In this document: positions 8,656 through 19,230 of the stretch, one piece after another
How positions within the stretch are numbered: the stretch's first letter is position 1
How the letters are laid out: each line of letters opens with the position of its first letter
Assembly (NCBI RefSeq): GCF_022700675.1
Contig: NZ_CP062182.1
Coordinates: forward strand, 2,666,001-2,730,000
Source: Acinetobacter sp. ASP199
Lineage (GTDB): Bacteria > Pseudomonadota > Gammaproteobacteria > Pseudomonadales > Moraxellaceae
Direction: 5' to 3'
Length of the DNA: 64,000 nucleotides
Position numbers and translations under genes: made by a program
Notes under the pieces: generated by a model
What the model was told of the DNA's origin: nothing
Databases searched by the model: none
Seen by the model: the letters and a program-made list of their open reading frames with translations, nothing else

Positions 8656-8691
8656 GGGAAAAAATGTGTCTAAAATTTTAAAGGCTTTGTC

Positions 8692-10614
8692 TCAGACCGA
8701 CTGAGTGAGTGAAGACCAGGCCTGATTCATCGACTTTTCAATACCTTGAGCATCAAGTCCCGCCTGTTGCAGCATCTGTGCGTGCGTCGCTTGTGCCATA
8801 AAGGTATCAGCAAGACCAAGATTTAAGATTGGTTTCACGATCTGCGCTTCAGCCAGATATTCATTGACTGCACTGCCCGCACCCGCCATAACTGCATGCT
8901 CTTCGACAGTAACAAACAGGCTGGTACTTGGTGCAATATCATCCAGCATCTGGGTATCCAGTGGTTTGATAAAACGCATATTCACCACACGCACCGCCAA
9001 ATCAAGTTTTACAGCAAAAGCTTGGGCTGCATCAATAGCAGCCTGCACTCGGCTACCAAATGCCAGTACAGAGATATAATCATCATGCTGACTATTAAAG
9101 CTCGCTACGATTTCTGCCTGACCAATTGGTAATTCAACCATGTCCTGCTGAATCTCGACGCCTAGACCATTCCCACGCGGATAACGTACTGCTGCCGGAC
9201 CTTTATAGAGATAGGCAGTGTGTAACATCTGGCGACATTCATTTTCGTCTTTTGGCGCCATAATTACCAGGTTCGGAATGGTACGCATATAAGCATAATC
9301 ATAAGCACCCGCATGCGTCGGACCATCTTCACCGACCAGACCAGCCCGATCGATACCAAACGTCACATCCAGATTTTGCAGTGCTACATCATGTACCAGC
9401 TGGTCATAGCCACGTTGCAAGAAGGTTGAATAGATGGCAACGACTGGTTTTAGACCCTCACAGGCCATACCCGCTGCTAGCGTTACCGCATGCTGTTCCG
9501 CAATCGCGACATCAAAGAAACGCTCAGGATATTGCTTCGCAAATTTCACCATACCCGAGCCTTCACACATGGCCGGAGTAATGGCAAGCAAGCGGTCATC
9601 TTTAGCCGCTTCATCACATAGCCACTGACCAAAGACATCAGAATATTTTGGTACTGGGTTTGTAGCAGATCCTGCATTTAGACGATTAATCGCGTGATAT
9701 TTAATTTGTTCTGCTTCTGCCGGAGCAAAGCCTTTGCCTTTTTTAGTATAGACATGAATCAGGCGTGGACCTTTACGCTTTTTCAGCGCATTAAACACAT
9801 GTACCAATTGATTCAGGTCATGGCCGTCATATGGACCAAAGTAGTCGAAGCCAATCGCTTTAAACAGGTTATCGGCAGCATCAGTCGCTGCGCAATGCAG
9901 ACGCGAGTTGTAGACCCATTCCGGATGCGGCTGAACGAAGGCTTCACCCTCTTCGGTAATATTTACCGACTCACCGCGTTCCCACAGTGCAGCGAGATGC
10001 TTGGCAAAACCACCGGTGCTGCAGGAAATCGACATGTCATTGTCATTCAGCACCACCATCAGATCAGCATTGTGTGCAACAGCATCATTCATGGCTTCAA
10101 AGGCCATACCTGCCGTCATTGCACCATCACCAATGATGGACACCACTTCACATGGATTGTTTTGGTAGCGACGCGCCAAGGCCATCCCCAAGCCTGCTGA
10201 AATCGCAGTTGAAGAATGCCCTACCCCAAAGGTATCAAATTCAGATTCATCCCGTGCCGGGAATGCCGCCAGACCATCTTTGGCACGAATCGTGGTTAAT
10301 TGCTCACGACGACCGGTTAAGGCTTTATGCGGATATGCCTGATGGCCTACATCCCAGATCAGGCGATCGTTTGGCGTATTGAAGCAATAGTGCAGAGCCA
10401 CTGTCAGCTCAATCACCCCCAGATTGGCACCAAAATGCCCACCACTTTGTCCTGCAGCATACAAAATGTACTGACGTAACTCATCTGCCACCTGCTCAAG
10501 CTGATTTGGCTCAAGTGAACGCAATTGCTCTGGATGGTCGATCGCATCAAGCAACGGTGTTACAGGGCGTTGAGTTGGTATTTCTGTATACAGCATAAAT
10601 GGCAAAGCCTTCAA
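8692..10614 (-). CDS. dxs: 1-deoxy-D-xylulose-5-phosphate synthase
   Basis: The 640-residue protein matches the full length of Dxs. The thiamine diphosphate motif runs from [15 protein letters not shown] near 156 to NDNDMSIS near 185; the transketolase central domain follows ([15 protein letters not shown] near 375; [15 protein letters not shown] near 425) and the C-terminal domain ends the protein. Dxs condenses pyruvate and glyceraldehyde 3-phosphate, the first step of the MEP isoprenoid pathway; ispH, the last step, is at 60.7 kb. The start used here gives [13 protein letters not shown]; the downstream ATG at residue 7 ([11 protein letters not shown]) is an equally plausible start. It is cytosolic. 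Confidence 0.96.
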   Translation of the reverse strand: MKALPFMLYTEIPTQRPVTPLLDAIDHPEQLRSLEPNQLEQVADELRQYILYAAGQSGGHFGANLGVIELTVALHYCFNTPNDRLIWDVGHQAYPHKALTGRREQLTTIRAKDGLAAFPARDESEFDTFGVGHSSTAISAGLGMALARRYQNNPCEVVSIIGDGAMTAGMAFEAMNDAVAHNADLMVVLNDNDMSISCSTGGFAKHLAALWERGESVNITEEGEAFVQPHPEWVYNSRLHCAATDAADNLFKAIGFDYFGPYDGHDLNQLVHVFNALKKRKGPRLIHVYTKKGKGFAPAEAEQIKYHAINRLNAGSATNPVPKYSDVFGQWLCDEAAKDDRLLAITPAMCEGSGMVKFAKQYPERFFDVAIAEQHAVTLAAGMACEGLKPVVAIYSTFLQRGYDQLVHDVALQNLDVTFGIDRAGLVGEDGPTHAGAYDYAYMRTIPNLVIMAPKDENECRQMLHTAYLYKGPAAVRYPRGNGLGVEIQQDMVELPIGQAEIVASFNSQHDDYISVLAFGSRVQAAIDAAQAFAVKLDLAVRVVNMRFIKPLDTQMLDDIAPSTSLFVTVEEHAVMAGAGSAVNEYLAEAQIVKPILNLGLADTFMAQATHAQMLQQAGLDAQGIEKSMNQAWSSLTQSV

Positions 10615-10907
10615 AAGCCTGGCAAATCCTAAGCTAGGTCTGTCTATGGGGAGTCCCGATCATATAGTCGAATTGTAGCAGCTTCAATTCAGTAAAGCTG
10701 TTAACGGCGCAATATTAAACAATGATCTTGATCAGGGTAAAATTTTGCAGAATACGATTATCCTGAATAATCTTACTGTTTATCAACTATTATCGTTCGC
10801 TTTATACAAAAAAGAAAATGTTCTCCAGAAATTCATCTATGCAACCCTACTAATGTCCAATCATTACGCTATACTTTGAGCAATTTCAGGATTTAACGGG
10901 TTCAGCT

Positions 10908-11510
10908 GTGCCTATCGAGTTTGTAGCAACATCAAGATTACCTACCGCTCACGGTGAATTTAAAATTACTGTTTTTCAAGACCCTAAGACTGGCGAAGAA
11001 CATGTCGCATTATCTAAAGGACTGGAAGAACCAAGTGATGAAGCCGTGCTGGTACGTGTACATTCTGAGTGTTTGACGGGTGATGCTTTTGCCTCACTAA
11101 AATGCGATTGTGGACCGCAGCTTCAGGCGACACAAAAGCTGATTAATGAAGTCGGTCGTGGTGTGATTCTGTACTTGCGCCAGGAAGGCCGCGGCATCGG
11201 CTTGACCAATAAAATCCGTGCCTATGCCCTGCAGGATCAAGGTCATGACACCGTAGATGCCAACTTGATGCTGAACTTGCCAGCCGATGCACGCCAATAC
11301 GATATGTGTAGCATCATGCTGGATCATTTAGGGGTAAAAGCAGTACGTTTGATTACCAACAACCCTTCAAAAATCAATGCACTTAAAGACTTGGGCATTA
11401 ATGTCGTGGATCGTATACCGCTGACGGTTGGTCTGAATCCATTTAATGAACAGTACCTTAAGACCAAGCATGAACGTATGTCGCATTTGTATCGGAAGGA
11501 TGATTTTTAA
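10908..11510 (+). CDS. ribA: GTP cyclohydrolase II
   Basis: A 200-residue stand-alone RibA, without a fused RibB domain. The zinc-binding cysteines appear in [15 protein letters not shown] (about residues 54-68), and the GTP-binding/catalytic segment [17 protein letters not shown] follows (about 89-105). It converts GTP to the pyrimidine precursor of riboflavin with release of formate. The start is GTG at 10908 ([11 protein letters not shown]); no other start fits the family N-terminus. The ribosome site is weak (AACGGG). The gene ends just before the large inverted repeat at 11521. Confidence 0.95.
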   Translation: MPIEFVATSRLPTAHGEFKITVFQDPKTGEEHVALSKGLEEPSDEAVLVRVHSECLTGDAFASLKCDCGPQLQATQKLINEVGRGVILYLRQEGRGIGLTNKIRAYALQDQGHDTVDANLMLNLPADARQYDMCSIMLDHLGVKAVRLITNNPSKINALKDLGINVVDRIPLTVGLNPFNEQYLKTKHERMSHLYRKDDF

Positions 11511-11520
11511 CAATTTGTAT

Positions 11521-11620
11521 AAATCCTCCCCAACCCTCCTTTACTAAAGGAGGGAGTTCCTCCCCTTTCTAAAAAGAAGGAAAAAGCCTCCCTTTGAGAA
11601 AGGGAGGTTTGGAGGGATTT
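11521..11620. repeat. C/T-rich composite inverted repeat between ribA and hemN
   Basis: About 100 bases form one imperfect long palindrome: the left end AAATCCTCCCCAACCCTCC is roughly complementary to the right end GGGAGGTTTGGAGGGATTT. Two internal perfect hairpins are nested in it: CCCTCCTTT-ACT-AAAGGAGGG (11534-11554) and CCTCCCTTT-GAG-AAAGGGAGG (11587-11607). It sits exactly between convergent genes and can act as a terminator for both. Its composition differs from simple hairpins elsewhere and resembles a small dispersed element. Confidence 0.75.
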
Positions 11621-12994
11621 CTAAATCGTCATCGAAAAAATTCGGTTCTCTGGCATCTTACGTTTTAATCTCAGGTCAAAAGCCATACAGATATTACGTA
11701 CAAAAGGTTTCCCTTTCTCTAAAATTGTGACTGATGAGTCTTCAATTTTAATTAACTCATCCTGTGACATTTCTTCGAGCTGTTCTAGCACGTCATCAAT
11801 TTCAGCAAATTGCATGTGATCGTCAACCCAAGAAGTTGTGAAGCTACACATCAAATTCAGGATATGTTTACGGATAATCAGATCTTGCTGACTTAATACA
11901 TGCCCCTTAAAGACCGGAATTTCATTCTGTTCCAGAGATTCATAATATTCTTCAATGGTTTTCACATTCTGGGCAAAGCTGTACCAGCTGTCACTGATTG
12001 AGGAAATCCCCAGTCCAATCATCACTTGGGTTTTGGAAGCGGTATAGCCCATAAAATTACGATGTAAAGAGCCATCCTTAAAAGACTGATACATGCTGTC
12101 ACTTTGCAGCGCAAAATGATCCATGCCAATTTCATGGTAACCATGTGCCAGCAGTTTCTTTTTGCCTTCTTCATAGCACTGGCGCTTGATCTCATCTTTA
12201 GGCACATCGGCATCTTTAAAGCCGCGCTGGCCATTACCCTTGATCCACGGCACATGGGCGTAGCTATATAAGGCCAAACGATCTGGCATTAAGGTATTGG
12301 TTTGACCAATGGTGTTCAGTACATCATCCAGACTCTGGAATGGTAAGCCAAAGACCAGATCATGCGAAATCGAGGTATAGCCAATTTCACGTGCCCATTC
12401 AGTGACCTGTTTGACATTTTCATAAGGTTGAATGCGATGAATGGCTTTCTGTACAGTCTCGTTATAATCCTGCACGCCATAACTGACCCGACGAAAACCT
12501 AGATCATACAAGCCTTGCAAATGTTCATAGGTAGTATTGTTCGGATGCCCTTCAAAACTGAATTCATGCTCAGGTGCAATTTCAGCCTTAGCCAAAATAC
12601 CTTTAATCAGTTGAGTTAAGTGCTCAGTCGAGAAAAAAGTCGGTGTACCACCGCCAAGATGGATTTCCTTGATCATTGGCTTTTCTTCCAATAATTCACA
12701 ATACAGATCCCATTCTTTTAGCACCGCCTGAATATAGGGCTGCTCGACTTCATGACGTTTGGTAACACGTTTATGACAACCACAGAAAGTGCACAGGCTT
12801 TCACAAAATGGCAGATGGATATACAGACTGATGCCTTCGGTCTGATTCGATTCAGCAAAAGAGCGCTTTAAAGTCTGTTTCCATTGTTCGATAGAAAAGT
12901 ACTGTCCTTCCCAATACGGTACAGTTGGATAACTGGTATAGCGTGGACCTGGGACATTGTATTTTTGAATGAGGGAAGTAGTCTGAACCGACAT
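11621..12994 (-). CDS. hemN: Oxygen-independent coproporphyrinogen III oxidase (radical SAM)
   Basis: The protein has the HemN layout: GPRYTSYPTVPYW near residue 15, the radical SAM cluster motif CESLCTFCGC near 65 (CX3CX2C, followed by the HemN-specific extra Cys), GGGTPTFF near 115, and the C-terminal HemN domain. It decarboxylates coproporphyrinogen III to protoporphyrinogen IX without oxygen. I place the start at ATG 12994 (MSVQTTS) because AGGTGG lies five bases upstream; the frame extends three codons further to GTG 13003. Divergent hemF does the same step with oxygen, so the pair covers both conditions. No clear FNR site is visible in the 237-bp divergent region. Confidence 0.95.
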   Translation of the reverse strand: MSVQTTSLIQKYNVPGPRYTSYPTVPYWEGQYFSIEQWKQTLKRSFAESNQTEGISLYIHLPFCESLCTFCGCHKRVTKRHEVEQPYIQAVLKEWDLYCELLEEKPMIKEIHLGGGTPTFFSTEHLTQLIKGILAKAEIAPEHEFSFEGHPNNTTYEHLQGLYDLGFRRVSYGVQDYNETVQKAIHRIQPYENVKQVTEWAREIGYTSISHDLVFGLPFQSLDDVLNTIGQTNTLMPDRLALYSYAHVPWIKGNGQRGFKDADVPKDEIKRQCYEEGKKKLLAHGYHEIGMDHFALQSDSMYQSFKDGSLHRNFMGYTASKTQVMIGLGISSISDSWYSFAQNVKTIEEYYESLEQNEIPVFKGHVLSQQDLIIRKHILNLMCSFTTSWVDDHMQFAEIDDVLEQLEEMSQDELIKIEDSSVTILEKGKPFVRNICMAFDLRLKRKMPENRIFSMTI

Positions 12995-13195
12995 AATATC
13001 CACCTATGACCATCGAAATTCACCCAAGCATGGGCCATCTAAGGCTATTGTGTGTGGGCCGGAAAAAGAATTCAACCTAGCATCTCAGTCGGATTTAATA
13101 CACTGCCCTGCTTGAATTTACTTTAAATAAAAAGTCTTTTTAGATAATCACCATCAGCAAATACACCTTAATTTTTATGCCATTTTATGCTTTGA

Positions 13196-14176
<981 letters not shown>

Positions 14177-14190
14177 GTATACGCTTAACC

Positions 14191-14217
14191 AAAATGCTCT
14201 CCGCTTGAGGGCATTTT
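14191..14217 (+). terminator. Terminator of hemF
   Basis: An 11-bp stem with one G-T pair (AAAATGCTCTC / GAGGGCATTTT) followed by T residues lies 14 bases after the hemF stop. Confidence 0.85.
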
Positions 14218-14460
14218 TTATTGAAACTCTTTTGATTAATTTCTGTATGAAATAAATTTAATCTTCCTTTTGCTTAAAGCTTTCTCTTTACAACGAGTCA
14301 TTGCAAAATTTACAAAATTGAATTTTTGACGCTCTGAATGTGAACGAAAATTTTCTATAAACATTTAGAAACTTTTCTTTATACAAATAAGCAGAAATGT
14401 CCTCACTTCGTCACAAGCTCTGCTGTATAGTAAAATCTTAAAAATAGTGGGTAAAAATAT

Positions 14461-14667
14461 ATGCAGCTACGATATTTCAAAAGTCATGTGCTGATGATGT
14501 GGATATTTCTGACCGTTACAGTCAGCGCGATTACCACAACATTCTTAACCAAGGATGTCATCCTGGACAGTCTGGCAATTAGTGTCAGTATTATTATGAT
14601 CATCGGTATTATCTTAAGTGGTGCCCTGCTCTTGACTGAACGTATTATTAAAACCTGTAATTCCTAA
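14461..14667 (+). CDS. Small two-helix membrane protein, unknown function
   Basis: A 68-residue protein with two predicted transmembrane segments: about 10-29 (VLMMWIFLTVTVSAITTTFL) and about 37-58 (LAISVSIIMIIGIILSGALL), joined by a short loop with Lys/Asp, and a C-terminal KTCNS tail. I do not recognise the family. It begins with ATG at 14461 after GTGGGTAAAAAT, a weak ribosome site. It lies between hemF and aroE in the same direction with over 280 bases upstream, so it probably has its own promoter. Coding status rests on the clean membrane topology; there is no motif. Confidence 0.6.
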   Translation: MQLRYFKSHVLMMWIFLTVTVSAITTTFLTKDVILDSLAISVSIIMIIGIILSGALLLTERIIKTCNS

Positions 14668-14758
14668 AATAAGTCCATAGAATTAGACCTTTCAAGGCTT
14701 TAGTCCCTACCCGTTTTCACGTATATTGTTGGGCATTTCAGCACATGGACACTGTGAA

Positions 14759-15547
14759 ATGAGCAAACAATTTGCTGTTGTTGGCAACCCGATTGAACAA
14801 TCACGTTCTCCAGAATTGCATCATGCCTTTGCCGCTAAAACCGGCATTGACCTCACCTATAGTAAACGTCTGGCCCCGCTGGATGGCTTTGAAGCCAATA
14901 TTCAGGACTTCTTTGCCCAAGGTGGTATTGGTATGAACGTTACAGTTCCTTTTAAAGAACAGGCCTATGCTCAGTGTCAGGTGCTGACTGAACGCGCCCG
15001 TATTGCCGGTGCAGTGAATACACTATGGATGGAAAATGGCGCCCTGCATGGTGATAATACCGATGGTCAAGGTCTGGTCGAAGCTATTCGTGCTTTAGAC
15101 TGGAATCTGGAAAATACCGACATTCTGATTATTGGCGCTGGTGGTGCGACTCGGGGCGTGATCTATCCACTGGTACAGGCAGGCGCGAAAAAAATTGTCA
15201 TTGCCAACCGTACCCTCGCTCGTGCCGAACAGCTGATTGCGGATCTGAAAGATGCAGTACCACAGGCTGAACTGCAAGCGATTGCCTTGACTGATCTGGC
15301 GGGGGATTTCGATATCATTATTAATGCAACTTCTGCCAGCTTAAGTGGCGATGCCTTAATCCTGCCGGAAGCACTGCAGTTTAAACACGCTTATGAAATG
15401 GCCTATGGCAAACCATCTACTTTTCTAGATCAAGCCCGTGCGCGTGGTATTCCTAGCGCTGAAGGTTTTGGCATGCTGGTGGGTCAAGCGATTGAATCTT
15501 TCTCGATCTGGAATGGGGTCAAGCCACAGCTCAAAGATTTCCTTTAA
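14759..15547 (+). CDS. aroE: Shikimate dehydrogenase (NADP+)
   Basis: AroE motifs are complete: NPIEQSRSPELHH (shikimate binding) near residue 10, NVTVPFKEQAY with the catalytic Lys near 63, GDNTDGQG near 100, the nucleotide-binding GAGGATRGVI near 127 and EGFGMLVGQA near 238. The enzyme reduces 3-dehydroshikimate to shikimate in aromatic amino acid synthesis. The frame extends 11 codons upstream to TTG 14726, but MSKQFAVVGNP at 14759 is the standard N-terminus, giving 262 residues. It ends at a strong hairpin. Confidence 0.95.
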   Translation: MSKQFAVVGNPIEQSRSPELHHAFAAKTGIDLTYSKRLAPLDGFEANIQDFFAQGGIGMNVTVPFKEQAYAQCQVLTERARIAGAVNTLWMENGALHGDNTDGQGLVEAIRALDWNLENTDILIIGAGGATRGVIYPLVQAGAKKIVIANRTLARAEQLIADLKDAVPQAELQAIALTDLAGDFDIIINATSASLSGDALILPEALQFKHAYEMAYGKPSTFLDQARARGIPSAEGFGMLVGQAIESFSIWNGVKPQLKDFL

Positions 15548-15573
15548 GCCTGTTTAAGCTTTTAATATGATTC

Positions 15574-15598
15574 AAGAGTCTCTACGGAGGCTCTTTTG
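15574..15598 (+). terminator. Terminator of aroE
   Basis: A nine-bp stem AAGAGTCTC / GAGGCTCTT with a TACG tetraloop and a following TTTT lies about 27 bases after the aroE stop. Confidence 0.85.
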
Positions 15599-15938
15599 AT
15601 TTTCCGACAGAAGGAAATCTACAGAGCAATAAGTGGGTTTAATAACAGCACTTCTGTTTATTTTCAAACAATAACACTTGTGTACAATTCACCCAAAAAA
15701 CCACCTAGACAAACAGAATAATTATCTATTAAAGTCATCTCATATAAGTCTTTTTTATTTTTTAGCTCTTTATTATTAGCCCATATCTTCAACCAGAATC
15801 ACCCTATTTTTTCTATCTACTCGATTCGCCTTTCTGACATTTTTATTTGCTTGCCTTATCAATGTATTTTTAGCTGCAATGTGAATAATCAAAGAATCGA
15901 TACAGATAATCCAAAACTATTAATCAGGATTAAAACGC
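15599..15938. other. Intergenic gap before the acyl-CoA dehydrogenase
   Basis: About 340 AT-rich bases with no credible reading frame on either strand. The gap presumably holds the promoter and a leader of the acyl-CoA dehydrogenase. I see no palindromic operator of FadR/PsrA type. Confidence 0.4.
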
Positions 15939-17762
15939 ATGCCAGCATATAAAGCCCCGTTACGTGACATTCGCTTCTTAATGAATGAAGTGCTTGATTA
16001 CCCTGCACATTACCAGACGCTATCAAATGGTGAATATGCCGATGCTGATACCGTAGATATGATTCTGGAAGGTGCGGCAGATTTCTGTGAAAACGTACTT
16101 TCTCCATTGAATCAAAGTGGTGATCTGGAAGGTTGTCATTTTGAAAATGGTGAAGTCACTACGCCTAAAGGCTTTAAGGAAGCATACGATCAGTTCGTAC
16201 AAGGTGGCTGGCAAGGTCTTTCTTATCCTGAAGAATTTGGCGGACAAAACCTGCCACAATCTTTAAATCTGGTTAAATCTGAAATGATGGGGACTGCAAA
16301 CTGGTCTTTCCAGATGTATCCTGGCTTAAGCGTAGGCTGTATCAATACGATTATTCAGTTTGGCTCAGATGAACAAAAAAATCTTTATCTACCTCACTTG
16401 GTAGCAGGTACATGGTCTGGGACCATGTGTCTGACTGAGCCACAATGTGGTACCGACTTGGGTCAGGTAAAAACCAAAGCTGAACCAAATGCAGATGGCA
16501 CTTATGCCATTTCAGGTACTAAGATCTTTATCTCGGCGGGTGAACATGACCTGACTGAAAATATCATTCATATCGTGCTTGCACGCCTCCCAGATGCACC
16601 TGCGGGTACTAAAGGCATTTCCCTGTTCATCGTACCAAAATTCATTCCAGCAGCTGATGGCAGCATTGGTGAACGTAATCCGGTCACTTGTGGTTCGATT
16701 GAACACAAAATGGGGATCCGCGCGTCTGCAACAGCTGTACTGAACTTTGACAATGCAGTTGGTTACTTGATTGGTGAAAAGAATAAAGGTCTGCATGCAA
16801 TGTTTACCTTTATGAATACCGCGCGTATTGGTACCGCAATTCAAGGGATCTGTCATGCAGAGCTGTCTTTCCAAGGTGCCCTGCCTTATGCCAAAGAACG
16901 TATGTCTATGCGTGCCCTTTCTGGCAAGAAAGATCCGGAAAAAGTAGCTGATGCCATCATTCACCATGCTGATGTTCGCCGTATGTTACTGACGCAAAAG
17001 GCGATTGCTGAAGGTGGTCGTGCAATGATTTACCATGCAGCGCAAATTGCTGACAAAATGAATGATGCTCTGGTTCGTGGCGATACAGCAGCTTTTGAAG
17101 CGCATGATGATCACTTAGGTTTCTATACTCCAATTCTGAAAGGCTTCCTAACTGAACTAGGCTATGAAGCAGCCAATCACGGTATGCAAGTCTTTGGTGG
17201 CCACGGCTATATTAAAGAATGGGGCATGGAACAGATCGTACGTGATTCACGTATCTCTACCCTTTATGAGGGTACAACAGGTGTTCAGGCACTCGATCTG
17301 ATTGGTCGTAAAGTGCTGTTAACCTCTAAAGGTAAAGTGATTCGTGATTACACTGCAGAAATCCTGAAATTCTGTGGTCAGCATGCACGTAACAAATACA
17401 TGCGTCGTTTTGCTTGGGACTTAACCAAACTTTGCGCACAGTGGAATGCATTGACTGTTCGTATCATGCTGGCTGCACGTAAGGATCGTGACATCGTATC
17501 TTCTGCGTCTGTAGATTTCTTGATGTTCTCAGGCTATGTGATGATGGCATACTTCTGGGCACAACAGGCTGCGGTGGCTTCAGCCAAACTGGCTGAAGGC
17601 AACGGTACTGAAACTCCTGAGTTCTATAAAGCAAAAATCAAGACAGCTGACTTCTACTTTGAGCGTATGTTGCCGCGTGCTCAAGGTCATGCAGAGGCCA
17701 TGGTGAATCCATCTAAAACGATGACTTCACTGGCATCTGAACATTTCAGCTTCGATTACTAA
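15939..17762 (+). CDS. Acyl-CoA dehydrogenase, ~600-residue DmdC-like family
   Basis: The 607-residue protein has the acyl-CoA dehydrogenase N-terminal, middle and C-terminal domains plus the extra C-terminal domain typical of this long subgroup. Visible motifs are MCLTEPQCGTDLGQVKTKA near residue 165 (flavin-binding middle domain), GTKIFISAGEHD near 190, and the C-terminal RDSRISTLYEGTTGVQALDL near 435, whose Glu in YEGTTG is the likely catalytic base. It oxidises an acyl-CoA to enoyl-CoA with FAD, passing electrons to ETF; 3-methylthiopropionyl-CoA dehydrogenase (DmdC) is the best-known relative. The real substrate is probably a fatty acyl-CoA. In Acinetobacter such genes often occur as tandem pairs; here it stands alone. 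Confidence 0.9.
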   Translation: MPAYKAPLRDIRFLMNEVLDYPAHYQTLSNGEYADADTVDMILEGAADFCENVLSPLNQSGDLEGCHFENGEVTTPKGFKEAYDQFVQGGWQGLSYPEEFGGQNLPQSLNLVKSEMMGTANWSFQMYPGLSVGCINTIIQFGSDEQKNLYLPHLVAGTWSGTMCLTEPQCGTDLGQVKTKAEPNADGTYAISGTKIFISAGEHDLTENIIHIVLARLPDAPAGTKGISLFIVPKFIPAADGSIGERNPVTCGSIEHKMGIRASATAVLNFDNAVGYLIGEKNKGLHAMFTFMNTARIGTAIQGICHAELSFQGALPYAKERMSMRALSGKKDPEKVADAIIHHADVRRMLLTQKAIAEGGRAMIYHAAQIADKMNDALVRGDTAAFEAHDDHLGFYTPILKGFLTELGYEAANHGMQVFGGHGYIKEWGMEQIVRDSRISTLYEGTTGVQALDLIGRKVLLTSKGKVIRDYTAEILKFCGQHARNKYMRRFAWDLTKLCAQWNALTVRIMLAARKDRDIVSSASVDFLMFSGYVMMAYFWAQQAAVASAKLAEGNGTETPEFYKAKIKTADFYFERMLPRAQGHAEAMVNPSKTMTSLASEHFSFDY

Positions 17763-17793
17763 GTTCTCGCTGAATTTTAAAGTCAAATAATCA

Positions 17794-17818
17794 GAAGAGC
17801 GCTACGGCGCTCTTTTTT
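17794..17818 (+). terminator. Terminator of the acyl-CoA dehydrogenase gene
   Basis: The stem AGAGCGC / GCGCTCT with a TACG loop is followed by a T6 run, about 30 bases past the stop. Confidence 0.92.
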
Positions 17819-17920
17819 GTTCAATTCTATTAAGTCCTTGATTTTTTAGTAGTGTATATTTTTTCTACAATATTATTTTAAGGGATATCAACTGCATAAA
17901 AAATAATAGTGATATACAGC

Positions 17921-17948
17921 TTGAATATCTCTGAATTCCGGGTATGAT
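17921..17948 (+). promoter_or_regulatory. Putative promoter of the cold-shock gene
   Basis: TTGAAT (17921-17926) and TATGAT (17943-17948) are 16 bases apart. Transcription from about 17955 would give a leader of some 165 bases, close to the length of known cspA leaders that fold differently in the cold. Confidence 0.5.
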
Positions 17949-18119
17949 GGTTACAACTAGAAAAATTCTTGTTTTGGTTAGTCTTCTTTAAGTATCGCAG
18001 TTTTAGTCATAAACCTCCGTTTTTATAGATCAAAAGCTCCATCCAGTCTATTTTTCCAAGTTACATCTTAGTCATCTCATAGATCGACTATAAATCAATA
18101 AAACTCAATAGGTTATATT

Positions 18120-18329
18120 ATGTCTAATACAGTTACTGGTACAGTAAAGTGGTTCAACGAAACTAAAGGTTTTGGCTTCATTCAACAAGACAACGGTCCA
18201 GACGTTTTCGCTCACTTCAGCGAAATCCAAGGTTCAGGTTTCAAAACTTTAGCTGAAGGCCAAAAGGTTTCTTTCAGCGTTGCTCAAGGTCAAAAAGGCC
18301 CTACAGCGACTAACATCACTGCAATCTAA
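18120..18329 (+). CDS. CspA-family cold-shock protein
   Basis: The 69-residue single cold-shock domain carries RNP1 KGFGFI (residues 17-22) and RNP2 VFAHF (about 30-34), preceded by [10 protein letters not shown]. It binds single-stranded RNA and DNA and can melt RNA secondary structure. Start ATG 18120 follows AATAGGTTATATT, where AGG is a weak ribosome site. The long leader and strong terminator make it a single-gene transcript. Several Csp paralogues usually exist in Acinetobacter, so I give no symbol. Whether this copy is cold-induced or constitutive is not visible from the protein. Confidence 0.95.
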   Translation: MSNTVTGTVKWFNETKGFGFIQQDNGPDVFAHFSEIQGSGFKTLAEGQKVSFSVAQGQKGPTATNITAI

Positions 18330-18343
18330 TCGTTGCTAAGATG

Positions 18344-18373
18344 AAAAAAAGCACTCATTAGAGTGCTTTTTTT
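18344..18373 (+). terminator. Terminator of the cold-shock gene
   Basis: A perfect hairpin AAAGCACTC-ATTA-GAGTGCTTT with seven A and seven T flanks. The remaining ~300 bases up to 18675 contain no feature I can support. Confidence 0.95.
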
Positions 18374-18675
18374 GTGCCATAAATAAATACACACTTATCT
18401 TAGATCCATTAATTAAGGTCTTGCTTTTCTCTAGTCCCTAGTCTTTTAATTCAAAATACTCTGTCTAATTTCTTCATCTGATTACAGTCATGTAAAAAAT
18501 TACACTAAGTCATAATCATCACAACAGCCCATATTACAAAATATCGCCTAAGCCTCGTTAATACGAATGACTTGAAGGCGAAGTCGAAATAGAAGAAAAA
18601 CCCCTAGGTAATCCATCGGACTTTTTTATTTTTAAAAAATCAAAATGATATAAAAGGCTAATTTATATAATTTGC

Positions 18676-19230
18676 TTACTCTAACTTGAAACTGATATCG
18701 GCACTGTGATTATCTAAAAATACATGCTGCCGATGCCAAGCTAAAAAGTTTTGATCGGGTTGATAGCTCTTTGGCACCTGTAATCTCTGCCCCTCATACT
18801 GTTTTAAATAAATATATAAAGACTGGTCGTGTATTGCTTTATTCGCAATACAAACTTTAAACTTTTCATCAATAGCAATAAAACCAGTATCAAAAGCTTT
18901 ATCTAATAGAGAAGACAGACAAATTCCATTCCGTGGATTAGTTCGTTGCTCATAATTTTCTGACCAAGGAATGATATGTGAAGCTACTAAAAAACCTTTG
19001 GTTTTAATACCTGAAATTGCGCATTGATATTGGTAATTGAGCTTTACTTTTAAAGCAAATTCTCTTTGTTCAACGCCTCGGATTTTGACATTGGCGCGCT
19101 TATCTTCAACAAAATAATTGGCAGCTTCTTGCTCTACACGAGTTTGGGATGCATCGAACTCTAGATAAGTATTAGCTTGCACACCGATATCCAGCAGTCG
19201 CCAAAAATCATCGGCATGGATTTCATTCAT
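18676..19230 (-). pseudogene. HNH endonuclease, C-terminal part of a frameshifted gene
   Basis: This 184-codon frame carries an HNH-type nuclease domain: CAISGIKTKGFLVASHIIPW (about residues 58-77) and NPRNGICLSSLLDKAFD (about 87-103). The family normally has a His in the last block (of the form LHDKAFD, or H.LFD); here it is Leu, so the third catalytic position seems lost. The frame stays open upstream of its ATG into the preceding gene and there encodes a natural-looking continuation (WSFKTRGSTWEYFFQQYG then MNEIHADDFW), so the ATG at 19230 is probably internal to one older gene. Such nucleases act in restriction or other DNA cleavage. It could still be expressed separately, because the stop of the upstream frame and this ATG overlap as ATGA. 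Confidence 0.75.

Noticed and set aside
9694..10200. A 168-codon plus-strand frame inside dxs
   Set aside because: Antisense shadow; the protein sequence shows no motif and dxs is intact.
16512..16967. A 151-codon minus-strand frame inside the acyl-CoA dehydrogenase
   Set aside because: Antisense shadow created by codon bias of the real gene.
19227..19230. ATGA overlap read as two coupled genes rather than a frameshift
   Set aside because: The downstream frame encodes a natural protein continuation upstream of that ATG, so one older gene is more likely; I keep the alternative open.
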